A stretch of 23,972 nt of DNA, taken from contig CAZJDV010000035.1 of the NCBI GenBank assembly GCA_964544865.1, forward strand, positions 1 to 23,972, in the 5' to 3' direction. Below the pieces are notes generated by a model. The model was not told the DNA's origin, did no database searches, and was given only the letters and a program-made list of their open reading frames with translations. Every line of letters begins with the position of its first letter. Position 1 is the first letter of the stretch. The DNA is from CAZJDV01 sp964544865. Its GTDB lineage: Bacteria > Chloroflexota > Dehalococcoidia > Lucifugimonadales > CAJWER01. Below are positions 15,611-22,576 of the stretch, piece after piece. The translations under genes and the position numbers were made by a program.

Positions 15611-16672
15611 CTACGGCACGACCTCGATGAGCCGGCCGTCCAGGCTATCTTCGGAAAGGATCTCGCCGATCGCCGCCACTGTCTCGACGCCCCGAGACCT
15701 GAGCTCCGCAACCAACCGGTCCAGCCTGTCTCGCGGCACGGAGATCAGCAGGCCCCCCGATGTCTGGGCGTCGCAGAGCAGCAGTTTCGCCCACTTTTCG
15801 ATAGCCGGGTCCCATTTGACGCGCCTTTCGGCGGAGCTCAGGTTGCGACGCGTCCCCCCCGGGGCGACGCCCCGCGCGACTAGGTTCCCGGCCTCTTCGA
15901 GCAACGGGACCTGGCCGAGGCCGATCCTCGCGGTGTGGCCGCTGGATTTCAGCATACCTATTAGATGTCCGATGAGGCCGAAGCCGGTCACGTCCACGCA
16001 GGCGTTGACACGTGTCTCGACCATGGCGTCGGAGGCGGCGTGATTCAGCGTTCTCATCATCTCGATGGCTCCGGCCAGGACCTCCGGGCTCGCTTCGTCC
16101 CGCATGGCGGCGGTCGTGATGATGCCCGTGCCTATCGGTTTCGTCAGTACCAGCACGTCTCCGGGACGGGCGCCCGCGTTGGTGACCTGCATTCCGGGCC
16201 TTATGACGCCCGTCACGGCCATCCCGTACTTGGGTTCCTTGTCGTCCACGGTGTGGCCGCCGACTATGAGGACGCCGGCCTCGACCGCCTTGGATGCGCC
16301 GCCTTTCAGGATTTCGCCGAGGACCTCCTTGGGCAGATCGGCGGGGAACCCCACGATGTTGAGGGCCAGCAGGGGCCGGGCGCCCATCGCGTAGATATCG
16401 CTCAAGGCGTTGGCCACGGCGATCTCGCCGAACGCGTAGGGATCGTCCACGATTGGAGGAAAGAAATCGACCGTTTGCACCAGGGCTAGGTCGTCGGTGA
16501 TCCGGTAGACGGCGGCGTCGTCCTCTGTGGAGACCCCCACCAGGAGGTCCGGGTGTGTCACTGCCGGTAGCTGGCGCAGAACCTGCGCCAGGTCGTCTGG
16601 ACTATATTTGGCGGCTCAGCCGGCGCAACTGGAGAGCGACGTCAGCCGTACCTCGTCGGAGGAGCTTGTCAT
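15611..16672 (-). CDS. selD: Selenide, water dikinase (selenophosphate synthetase) with in-frame UGA/Sec
   Basis: Makes selenophosphate, the selenium donor for selenocysteine and selenouridine, from selenide and ATP. The uninterrupted frame starts only at a GTG (16561) and would lack the glycine-rich catalytic N-terminus. Reading upstream through TGA at 16618-16616 gives an ATG at 16672, with AGGA 8 bases before it, and the expected start VRLTSLSSCAG-U-AAKYSPDDL. The UGA replaces the second Cys of the family's CAGCAAK motif; Lys22 is the catalytic lysine. The 353-residue product then shows TVDFFPPIVDDPY, NALSDIYAMGA, VGGHTVDD, DVTGFGLIGHL and CDAQTSGGLL. A perfect hairpin sits where a bacterial SECIS is expected. 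Sec-containing SelD is known, for example in Haemophilus influenzae. Confidence 0.93.
16571..16591 (-). promoter_or_regulatory. Candidate SECIS element in selD mRNA
   Basis: On the minus strand CTGGCGCAG, loop GTT, CTGCGCCAG form a perfect 9-bp stem starting 24 bases after the in-frame UGA. The loop starts with G and lies about 34 bases after the UGA, inside the usual bacterial window of roughly 16-37. Confidence 0.75.
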
Positions 16673-16739
16673 GCCATATCCTAGCCTGGATCGCCCGTCG
16701 CTTCGCCCGCGGGATGCGGCGGCGGCTGAGCATGGCAGG

Positions 16740-16748
16740 AGTATAGCA
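16740..16748 (-). promoter_or_regulatory. Extended -10 promoter candidate for selD
   Basis: The minus strand reads TGCTATACT, a TGn-extended -10 with five of six matches to TATAAT. Transcription would begin near 16733, giving a leader of about 60 bases. No good -35 is seen. Confidence 0.4.
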
Positions 16749-16772
16749 TAGGCGTGGATTTGAACCGCCGAT

Positions 16773-16802
16773 TTGAACTGGGTCGAGAGTCGAGCGTAGA
16801 AT
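16773..16802 (+). promoter_or_regulatory. Candidate promoter for the metallo-hydrolase gene, with direct repeat
   Basis: TTGAAC (16773-16778) and TAGAAT (16797-16802) are 18 bases apart, pointing toward 16849. The -35 lies in the second of two copies of GATTTGAAC (16757-16765 and 16770-16778), spaced 13 bases, which could serve as a regulator site. Confidence 0.4.
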
Positions 16803-16848
16803 GATTGGCATGGCCGTCGAGCCCTAACTCGAATGACCGGAGACGCTA

Positions 16849-17635
16849 ATGGATTACAGGTGTACAGTGGGAAACGTCGAGTTGGTATCGCTGACCGACG
16901 GGCACAGAGGGGCAGGCCCACGGGCATCTTCCCGTCCAGCACCGCCGACACCTGGCGCAACGAATACCCCGAGATGCTGGATTCGGACGGGCCATCCATC
17001 CCAGGTACGGTTTCGCCGCCGTGCGCTCGGAGGGGAAACTGATCATGGTGGACACCGGGGCGGGACCGCCGGACGGCGCGTTGATGGACGACATGGCGAG
17101 CAAAGGCGTGGACCGCGAGGCCGTGGACCTGGTCGTCCTGACCCACCTTCATCCAGATCACGTCGGCTGGAACCTGACAGACGGCAGCCCGATCTTTCCC
17201 GGTGCGCGATACCTGGTGCCAAAAGACGATTGGGAACACTGGACCAGGCCGGACACCCTTCAAGGCTCGGCCCACATCCGGGAGCAGGTGATGCCGCTGG
17301 AGGGACTTGCGGTCATGGACCTGATCGAAGGTGAGTACGATGTCACCGCCGAGCTGACCACGCTACCCACGCCCGGCCACATCTCCATCACGATCACGTC
17401 GGCCGGCGAAAGCGGCTTCATCCTGGGTGATGCCGCTCACAGCCCGGCCCAGGCGCGCCACATGGGCTGGAACCCGAGCTTCGACTACGACCCCGTGCGG
17501 TCTTCAAAGACCCGTCACGCGATTTTCGATAGGCTCGAGTCCGACGGCTCGTTGATCTCCGCGGTACATTTTCCCGACGCGGGCTTTGGACGTCTGGCCC
17601 GCAGGAACGGCCGACGCTACTGGCAGACGGTCTAG
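16849..17635 (+). pseudogene. Metallo-beta-lactamase-fold hydrolase with two frameshifts
   Basis: Read across three frames, the product is a single MBL-fold protein of about 260 residues. Frame one starts at the ATG at 16849 (GGAG upstream) with MDYRCTVGNVELVSLTDGH. Frame two gives RPTGIFPSSTADTWRNEYPEMLDSDG. Frame three gives IHPRYGFAAVRSEGKLIMVDTG and the zinc motif THLHPDH, then FPGARYLVPKDDWEHW, TPGHISI and GDAAHSPAQ. The breaks lie at about 16900-16925 and at 16989-16994, where one base appears missing. From 17021 on the frame is intact and contains all the zinc ligands. The substrate is unknown; the layout resembles lactonase-like MBL proteins. Either a recent pseudogene or two base-call errors. 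Confidence 0.83.
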
Positions 17636-17681
17636 GGAGAGCGAAAGAAGGGTACCGGTGACCGTATACTGGGGAGGGGGA

Positions 17682-18392
17682 GTGAAAGCTGCTGCCGGGT
17701 CTGCCGCGCGCGGTGCGGGCAGGGGAGGTCTGCCGTTGGGCCTGTGTCTGGCGCTGGTCTTTGGCTTCCTGGCGCCCCTGGTCGTGGCATGCGGTGGACG
17801 GGGCGAGTCGCCCCAGGACCAGGCGCGGGACGAGTTCCGGCAGGGGCAGGTCCTGCAGGAACAGGGCAATCTGCGGAGGGCGGGGGACGCCTACGGCAGG
17901 GCGATGTCCCTCGACCCCACGCTCGCCGAGGCCTATGTGGGCCGGGGCACCGTGTACCTGGTCTACAAGAACGTTCAGCCAGCGCTGGCGGACTTCGACA
18001 GGGCGATCGACCTGGACCCCGACCTGGCGACGGCGTACAACTACCGTGGGATGGCGTTCGTCGAGGGAGGCGACCTCCAGAGCGCGGTGCTCGATTTCAC
18101 CAAGTCCATCCGCGTCGACCCAGGCCTTGCCGCGGCTTACCTGAACCGGGCCAGGGTGAACATGGAGGAGGGCGACCTCGACGGCGCCATCGCGGACATG
18201 TCATCCGCCATCGGCCTGGAGCCGCAGGTGGTCGAGCACTACATGGAGAGGGCGCAGCTCCGGTTTCTGGCCGAGGACACCGGCGGCGCCGCCGCCGACC
18301 TGGAAAAGGTCCTCTCGCTGACACAGGACGAGGACGTGGCGCTCACAGCGAAGCGTCTGCTTTCGCTGGTCAGGCAGCGCGAGGGCCGCTAG
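17682..18392 (+). CDS. TPR-repeat lipoprotein
   Basis: About 236 residues. After a GTG start at 17682 comes a basic segment, a hydrophobic stretch (LPLGLCLALVFGFLAPLVVAC) and a lipobox ending VVAC, so the mature protein is probably lipid-anchored outside the cytoplasmic membrane. Five or so TPR units follow directly (GNLRRAGDAYGRAMSLDPTLAEAYVGRG, NVQPALADFDRAIDLDPDLATAYNYRG, GDLQSAVLDFTKSIRVDPGLAAAYLNRA and others). A GGGGAGGGGG tract immediately precedes the chosen start; GTG at 17658 is an alternative adding eight residues. It follows the MBL-fold gene by 46 bases and may be co-transcribed. The function is presumably protein binding. Confidence 0.88.
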   Translation: MKAAAGSAARGAGRGGLPLGLCLALVFGFLAPLVVACGGRGESPQDQARDEFRQGQVLQEQGNLRRAGDAYGRAMSLDPTLAEAYVGRGTVYLVYKNVQPALADFDRAIDLDPDLATAYNYRGMAFVEGGDLQSAVLDFTKSIRVDPGLAAAYLNRARVNMEEGDLDGAIADMSSAIGLEPQVVEHYMERAQLRFLAEDTGGAAADLEKVLSLTQDEDVALTAKRLLSLVRQREGR

Positions 18393-18424
18393 TGGCGGCC
18401 GGTGGCGCCGCCGGGGCTCTCGGG

Positions 18425-18454
18425 TTGACATGCGGGCCAGTGGACGGCTACAGT
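18425..18454 (+). promoter_or_regulatory. Candidate promoter for the MFS gene
   Basis: A consensus -35 TTGACA (18425-18430) is followed after 18 bases by TACAGT (18449-18454, four of six). It lies in the 89-base gap before the MFS start, which would give that gene its own promoter. Confidence 0.5.
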
Positions 18455-18481
18455 CTCAGGGTTTCGGCGGAAGGTACGTCT

Positions 18482-19759
18482 GTGACGATACGCCAGATTC
18501 AAGATCCCGAGTCCGCGCCTCCTTCGGAGGGCTTCGCGCGTCGCGACGTGGCCTGGCTCGTCCTGATGTCGCTGATGCTTTATACGCTCCTATTGCCCAT
18601 ATCCAGTTACGTCGCGGCGCTGTCCGTGGTCCAAGTGGAGTGGGGACTCAACAACACTCAGGCAGGCGCGATCTACTCGGCGCATCTCGCGGGGTACGTC
18701 CTTTCGGCCTTGCTGGTTGTGCCGGCGACGGACCGGTTCGGTCCGAAGTACATCCTACTGGGCTCCGCGGTGCTCTCGCTGGCGGCCCACACGCTCTTTC
18801 CTCTGCTGGCCAACGGCCTGGTTAGCTCGGTGGTCCTGAGGGGGATCGCCGGCATAGGGCTCGTGGGCGTCTACATGCCGGGGCTGCGGCTCATCGCGGA
18901 GCGCTTTTCCGGGGAGCGGCGCGGCACCGCGATGGGGCTGTTCGTCACCGCACAGTACCTGGCCAACAGCTCCTCGGTGGCGATTACAGGCGCCTTGATG
19001 TCGACCTTCGAGTGGAGGGACGCGTACTTGACGATGTCCCTGGCCGCCTTCGCCGGGCTGCCGATGGCCCTGCTGGTCCTGCGGATGCACCGGGGCGGCG
19101 GCGGCGGCAGGTCGACGGGCAGACTGAATCTGAGAGTCCTGCGGAATCCGCCCGTTCGCTATCTGATCCTGGCATACGGGCTTCATGCGCTGCAGCTATT
19201 CGCCGTCCGGGTCTGGCTGCCCGTGTTCCTGGTCGGCGTTCTGGTGGCGAGGGGGGTGGACAGCGCTCAGGCAGCGGTAACGGGCGCGACCGTGGGTGGA
19301 CTGGCCCTGGTGATAGGGTCGGTGGGGCCGTTCATGGGCGGCATCATCTCGGATCGGTGGGGCAGGGCGACATCGGCCTCGGCCATTTTCGCGCTGAGCG
19401 GGTCGTGCGCCTTTCTGATAGGCTGGACCGCGTCGATGCCATTAGGCGCGATCATCGTCGTCAGCGGGGTATATGGCTGGGCCATCGCGGCGGACTCGGC
19501 CATCTACTCCACCGGCATCACCGAGGTGTCCAGTCCATCCGACCTGGGTTCCACGATGGCGATACAGGCGTCGCTGGGCCTTCTCGGGGGCGTCGCCGGG
19601 CCGATCTTGTTTGGGACTATACTGGACCTGTCTCCATACGCCCAAGAGTGGGGAGTCGCTTTTTCGGTCCTGGGCGTGATGGCGATAGTTGCCATCACGG
19701 GCTTGCAACGGATGCGCTCACTGCCCCGAAGCAGGCTGCTGGCGAAGGGTCGCGGCTAA
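18482..19759 (+). CDS. Major facilitator superfamily transporter
   Basis: A 425-residue membrane protein with about twelve hydrophobic segments in two halves. The loop between helices 2 and 3 reads ATDRFGPKYILLGS and its counterpart in the second half is GIISDRWGRATSAS, the usual MFS D-R-x-G motif. A basic Gly-rich central loop (HRGGGGGRSTGR) separates the halves. The GTG at 18482 has GGAAGGT six bases upstream and a candidate promoter ahead. The frame is open much further upstream, but that part is a shadow of the TPR gene. The substrate is not readable; the family includes drug, nitrate and cyanate transporters. Confidence 0.9.
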   Translation: MTIRQIQDPESAPPSEGFARRDVAWLVLMSLMLYTLLLPISSYVAALSVVQVEWGLNNTQAGAIYSAHLAGYVLSALLVVPATDRFGPKYILLGSAVLSLAAHTLFPLLANGLVSSVVLRGIAGIGLVGVYMPGLRLIAERFSGERRGTAMGLFVTAQYLANSSSVAITGALMSTFEWRDAYLTMSLAAFAGLPMALLVLRMHRGGGGGRSTGRLNLRVLRNPPVRYLILAYGLHALQLFAVRVWLPVFLVGVLVARGVDSAQAAVTGATVGGLALVIGSVGPFMGGIISDRWGRATSASAIFALSGSCAFLIGWTASMPLGAIIVVSGVYGWAIAADSAIYSTGITEVSSPSDLGSTMAIQASLGLLGGVAGPILFGTILDLSPYAQEWGVAFSVLGVMAIVAITGLQRMRSLPRSRLLAKGRG

Positions 19760-19829
19760 GAGCCCGTCTAGCGGTCCCGTCCAGGGAGAAAAGAGCTGCG
19801 CGACAGGCTCTCAGTGTCCGTCTGCGAAC

Positions 19830-19859
19830 TTGGTGGAAAATGGTGCGTGCCCCTATACT
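19830..19859 (+). promoter_or_regulatory. Candidate promoter for the OsmC-like gene
   Basis: TTGGTG (19830-19835), an 18-base spacer and TATACT (19854-19859) precede the OsmC-like start. Transcription would begin near 19866, leaving a very short leader that overlaps the GAGGAG ribosome binding site. The -10 is strong and the -35 weak. Confidence 0.4.
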
Positions 19860-19878
19860 GCGCCGAGGAGAAACAGAA

Positions 19879-20307
19879 ATGGCGACGGTGGTCGTGAAAA
19901 GCCTGGAGAACATGCAGCAGCTTGTGGTTACGCACAGTCACGCGTTCGTCGCCGACGAGCCGGCGGACGTGGGAGACGGCCTGGGCCCTGATCCGTACGA
20001 GCTGCTTCTGGCGTCGCTTGGGACCTGAACGGCCATGACGATCCTCCTGTATGTGCGGAGGAAAGGCTGGCCGCTGAGACGGGTGACCGTGGAGTGCAGC
20101 CATCGCCGGGTCCACGCAGAGGATGGCGAGGATTGCGAGACCAACGACCGGGCGTGTCTGGACGAGATCCGCAGGCACATCCTGCTGGAGGGCGACCTGC
20201 CCGAGGAGCAGAGGGTCCGCCTAGCGTACATCGCCACACGGTGTCCAATACACCGCACGCTGGAGAGAGTGCCCAGCATACTAGACGAGGTTGAGGTGGC
20301 GACGTAG
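19879..20307 (+). CDS. OsmC-like protein with in-frame UGA, probable selenoprotein
   Basis: OsmC/Ohr-type proteins are thiol peroxidases using two cysteines. Here the ATG at 19879 (GAGGAG 8 bases upstream) opens a frame giving PDPYELLLASLGT, then TGA at 20026-20028, then in the same frame TAMTILLYVRRKGWPL, HRRVHAEDGEDC, GDLPEEQRVRLAYIATRCPIH and a TAG at 20305-20307. The family has LGACTAMT at this place, so UGA stands exactly for the catalytic Cys (residue 50 of 142), while the partner Cys122 in RCPIH is kept. A hairpin 13 bases past the UGA fits a bacterial SECIS. The length is normal only if the UGA is read through. OsmC-like selenoproteins have been reported in marine metagenome surveys. 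Confidence 0.9.
20042..20062 (+). promoter_or_regulatory. Candidate SECIS element in osmC-like mRNA
   Basis: TCCTCC (20042-20047) and GGAGGA (20057-20062) form a perfect 6-bp stem around the 9-base loop TGTATGTGC. The stem starts 13 bases and the loop 19 bases after the UGA. G is the second loop base, as bacterial SECIS elements usually require G in the first two. Confidence 0.65.
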
Positions 20308-20340
20308 ACGGCGACCGACCACGCAACGGAGCGCAGATAC

Positions 20341-21126
20341 ATGACCCAGCGAGTGCCGATTCTGGTCTATCATCATGTATATCCGGACGACGACGTCGGA
20401 CCGGAGGGGTCCCCGGCACGAAAGGCCACCGGGACCATTGGGGAAACGGAGTTCAGGCGTCACCTGGCGCACATCGCCGAGAGCGGATGGTCCGTGGTGT
20501 CTACGACGCAGGTGGTGGAGTGGCTGGCGGGCGGCGGCATGCTGCCGGAGCGCTCCGCTGTGCTGCACTTCGACAACGGCTGGCTCGACGCGCGGACCAG
20601 GGTCATGCCCATCCTGCGGGAGTTCGGCATGGCGGGCACCGCCTACGTCATCAGCGAGGGTGCCGATGCGGCCACGGCCGGCAGGCCCGCGGCCATCCTC
20701 ACCTCCACCGAGGGCGCAGTGCAAAAGCCCTGCTTCACCTGGCGGCAGGCGGAGGAGCTCCTGAAGGCGGGATGGGAGATCGGCGCCCACACCGCCACGC
20801 ACCCGAGGCTGGCGGAGGTCCTGGCAGGATCCGGCGGCGACGCGGTGGTCGCCGAGATCGAGCGGTCCCACGAGGCCTACGTCGAGAACCTCGGCTTCGT
20901 GCCGGCCCACTTCGCCTATCCAAGCGGCTCCCGCGACGAGCGGACGGACGCGCTGCTGGCGCCGTACTACCGCTCGCTCAGGCTATGGCATTTCAGCAGT
21001 CCGCCCGTGTGGTCGTTCACCGACGCCGGCACGTCTCCTCACTCGCTGGACTGCCAGAACATCGACAACACCGTCGGGTTCGACGATTTCGCGCGCATCT
21101 TCGTGGAGGCGCTCGACCAGGGTTAG
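20341..21126 (+). CDS. Polysaccharide deacetylase family protein (NodB-like)
   Basis: A 261-residue carbohydrate esterase 4-type domain that begins directly with RVPILVYHHV, without a signal peptide. The NodB motifs are present in modified form: motif 1 is HFDNGW where the family has TFDDG, motif 2 is AHTATHPRL with both zinc histidines, and motif 3 is FAYPSGS. The change of the second Asp of motif 1, a zinc ligand, to Asn is unusual and may weaken or alter metal binding. The ATG at 20341 has GGAG about 10 bases upstream. It follows the OsmC-like gene by 33 bases. The substrate is unknown and, lacking a signal peptide, the protein may act in the cytoplasm. Confidence 0.85.
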   Translation: MTQRVPILVYHHVYPDDDVGPEGSPARKATGTIGETEFRRHLAHIAESGWSVVSTTQVVEWLAGGGMLPERSAVLHFDNGWLDARTRVMPILREFGMAGTAYVISEGADAATAGRPAAILTSTEGAVQKPCFTWRQAEELLKAGWEIGAHTATHPRLAEVLAGSGGDAVVAEIERSHEAYVENLGFVPAHFAYPSGSRDERTDALLAPYYRSLRLWHFSSPPVWSFTDAGTSPHSLDCQNIDNTVGFDDFARIFVEALDQG

Positions 21127-21147
21127 TACGTCCAGCCTGAGGGGGTG

Positions 21148-21669
21148 CTACTCGGTATCTGCCGCCTCCCAGAACTGGCTACTCGAGGACGTGCGCCAGT
21201 TTTCAAGAATCTGCTCGTCGTGAGGAAACGGGAACGGGGATAGATCGTCGGGATGGAACAGGGCTGCCTCCGCGGCGTCGTGGCCCGCCTGGAGCCTGCC
21301 GCCCACAGCTTGGGCGGAGTAGGCCGCCAGCACGACCGGGCTCCCGGTGCTGGAGTACAGGCCAAGAAAGCCGGTGAGCCGGATTTCGATGCCGGTCTCC
21401 TCTTTCACCTCGCGCACCGCCGCATCCTCCATCGCCTCGCCCCTGTCGACGAAGCCCGATGGAAAGGCCCACCGGCCCAGGGCGGGCTCGACGCCTCGCT
21501 TCACGAGCACGAGCTTGCCTTCCATCTGGACCAGTATCACCGCGGCCAGCTTGGGGTCCAGATACGCTATGAACCCGCACGAGGGGCAGTGACGCCGCCG
21601 TTTGCCCTCGACGGCCTTGTCCGCCAGGGCGTGGCCGCAACGCTGGCAATAGTTGAGGTCCTGTTTCAC
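21148..21669 (-). CDS. NUDIX hydrolase with N-terminal zinc ribbon
   Basis: A 173-residue protein starting with a zinc ribbon (Cys8, Cys11, Cys28, Cys31) joined to a NUDIX fold. The Nudix box is perfect: Gly72, Glu78, then REVKEETGI at 86-94, matching GX5EX7REUXEEXGU. The combination resembles short relatives of NudC-type pyrophosphatases and ADP-ribose/NADH-type hydrolases, but the specificity loop SQPWPFPxS of NudC is absent, so the substrate is open. Translation probably starts at the GTG at 21669 and the ribosome binding site is weak. It is divergent from the aldolase operon; the gap between them carries a G-rich repeat and a strong promoter. Confidence 0.92.
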   Translation of the reverse strand: MKQDLNYCQRCGHALADKAVEGKRRRHCPSCGFIAYLDPKLAAVILVQMEGKLVLVKRGVEPALGRWAFPSGFVDRGEAMEDAAVREVKEETGIEIRLTGFLGLYSSTGSPVVLAAYSAQAVGGRLQAGHDAAEAALFHPDDLSPFPFPHDEQILENWRTSSSSQFWEAADTE

Positions 21670-21691
21670 ATGACTTCGCTCAAAGAAAGAA

Positions 21692-21732
21692 GGGTACAGG
21701 GTATAGGGTACAGGGTTCGGGGTAGTGGCGGG
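21692..21732 (+). repeat. G-rich heptamer repeat, G-quadruplex-like
   Basis: Copies of GGGTACA and GGGTATA in tandem are followed by GGGTTCGGGG and GGCGGG. Four or more runs of three G with loops of 3-4 bases satisfy the simple G-quadruplex pattern on the plus strand. It lies between the NUDIX start and the aldolase promoter. Confidence 0.6.
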
Positions 21733-21743
21733 AAGGACATGTG

Positions 21744-21772
21744 TTGACCGTGGGGTGCTGCGTCACTATAAT
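21744..21772 (+). promoter_or_regulatory. Strong sigma-70-type promoter for the aldolase/TenA operon
   Basis: TTGACC (21744-21749), a 17-base spacer and a perfect TATAAT (21767-21772) match consensus at 11 of 12 positions. Transcription would start near 21780, about 34 bases before the TTG start codon at 21814. Confidence 0.8.
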
Positions 21773-21813
21773 CGGGTCGCGATTCGCGTACATAACGGGA
21801 CAGGAGGAGCATA

Positions 21814-22575
21814 TTGGCGGAGCTTCGACCGAACAGGGTGAAACACAAGCTGGCGAAGGGTGAGGTAGCCACCGTGGTGATGGGTGAGCTGCCACCGGAC
21901 CAGGTGGAATTTTTCGGCCCCCTCGGGTTCGACGGCATCTGGATCGAGGGCGAGCACGGCCCCACCGACTTCGCCGCGATACGCGATATTACCCGCGCCG
22001 CTGATCTGTGGGGACTGACCTCCGTCGCCCGCGTCAGCCTGAATCTTCCGGGGGTCATCTACCGGACGCTGGACCAGGGGGCGCAGGCTATCGTGGTCCC
22101 CCACGTCAACACCGTGGACGAGGCGCGGGCTGTGGTCAACGCCGCCAAGTACCATCCCCTTGGGCTGCGGGGGGCGTACACGAGCCGGCAGGGGATCGGC
22201 GTGGACGACTACGCGCGCAAGGCCAACGACGAGACGATGGCCTTGATCCTGATCGAGGACATTGTCGCTATAGGCAACCTATCGGAGATCCTTCTGGTGG
22301 ACGACATAGACGTGTTCTTCGTCGCGCCTGGTGACCTCGCCCAGACGATGGGCCACCTGGGCCGGCCGGACCATCCGGAGGTGCAGGAGGTGGTGGATGC
22401 GGCCATCGCGCAGATAATCGCCGCCGGGCGGGTGGCGGGCGCCCTCGTAAAAGACGCCACCGTGGAGAGCTACATTGAGAAGGGGGCGCGGTTCATCGCC
22501 ACCTCCTACAGCCAGTGGCTTACCGCCGGCGCCGACGCCTATCTCGCAAGGGTGGCCGCGGCCACCGGGCAGTGA
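21814..22575 (+). CDS. HpcH/HpaI-family aldolase
   Basis: A 253-residue TIM-barrel class II aldolase of the HpaI/2-keto-3-deoxy-L-rhamnonate aldolase type, which reversibly cleaves 2-keto-hydroxy acids to pyruvate and an aldehyde with a divalent metal. Visible signatures are IEGEHGPTD with the catalytic His, VARV with the active-site Arg, GAQAIVVPHVNTVDEA, and the metal ligands in LILIEDI (Glu) and VAPGDLAQTMG (Asp). The TTG at 21814 is supported by AGGAGGAG five bases upstream. The stop at 22573-22575 is one base before the TenA-like start, so the pair should be co-translated. The substrate is not determined. Confidence 0.92.
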   Translation: MAELRPNRVKHKLAKGEVATVVMGELPPDQVEFFGPLGFDGIWIEGEHGPTDFAAIRDITRAADLWGLTSVARVSLNLPGVIYRTLDQGAQAIVVPHVNTVDEARAVVNAAKYHPLGLRGAYTSRQGIGVDDYARKANDETMALILIEDIVAIGNLSEILLVDDIDVFFVAPGDLAQTMGHLGRPDHPEVQEVVDAAIAQIIAAGRVAGALVKDATVESYIEKGARFIATSYSQWLTAGADAYLARVAAATGQ

Positions 22576-22576
22576 C

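Noticed and set aside
14381..15630. Plus-strand Gly/Val-rich frames (GVGVGVG-type proteins) over the lipoprotein linkers
   Set aside because: They are antisense shadows of Pro/Thr-rich linker codons; the minus-strand frames carry real signal peptides and domains.
16741..16800. tRNA gene suggested by two TTCAAAT loops on the minus strand
   Set aside because: No T-stem of five pairs, no matching acceptor 5' strand and no anticodon arm could be built; at most a relic or a chance direct repeat.
17744..18481. Long upstream extension of the MFS frame (671 residues in total)
   Set aside because: This part overlaps the TPR lipoprotein in another frame and has the Arg/Gly-rich composition of a shadow frame; a good ribosome binding site supports GTG at 18482.
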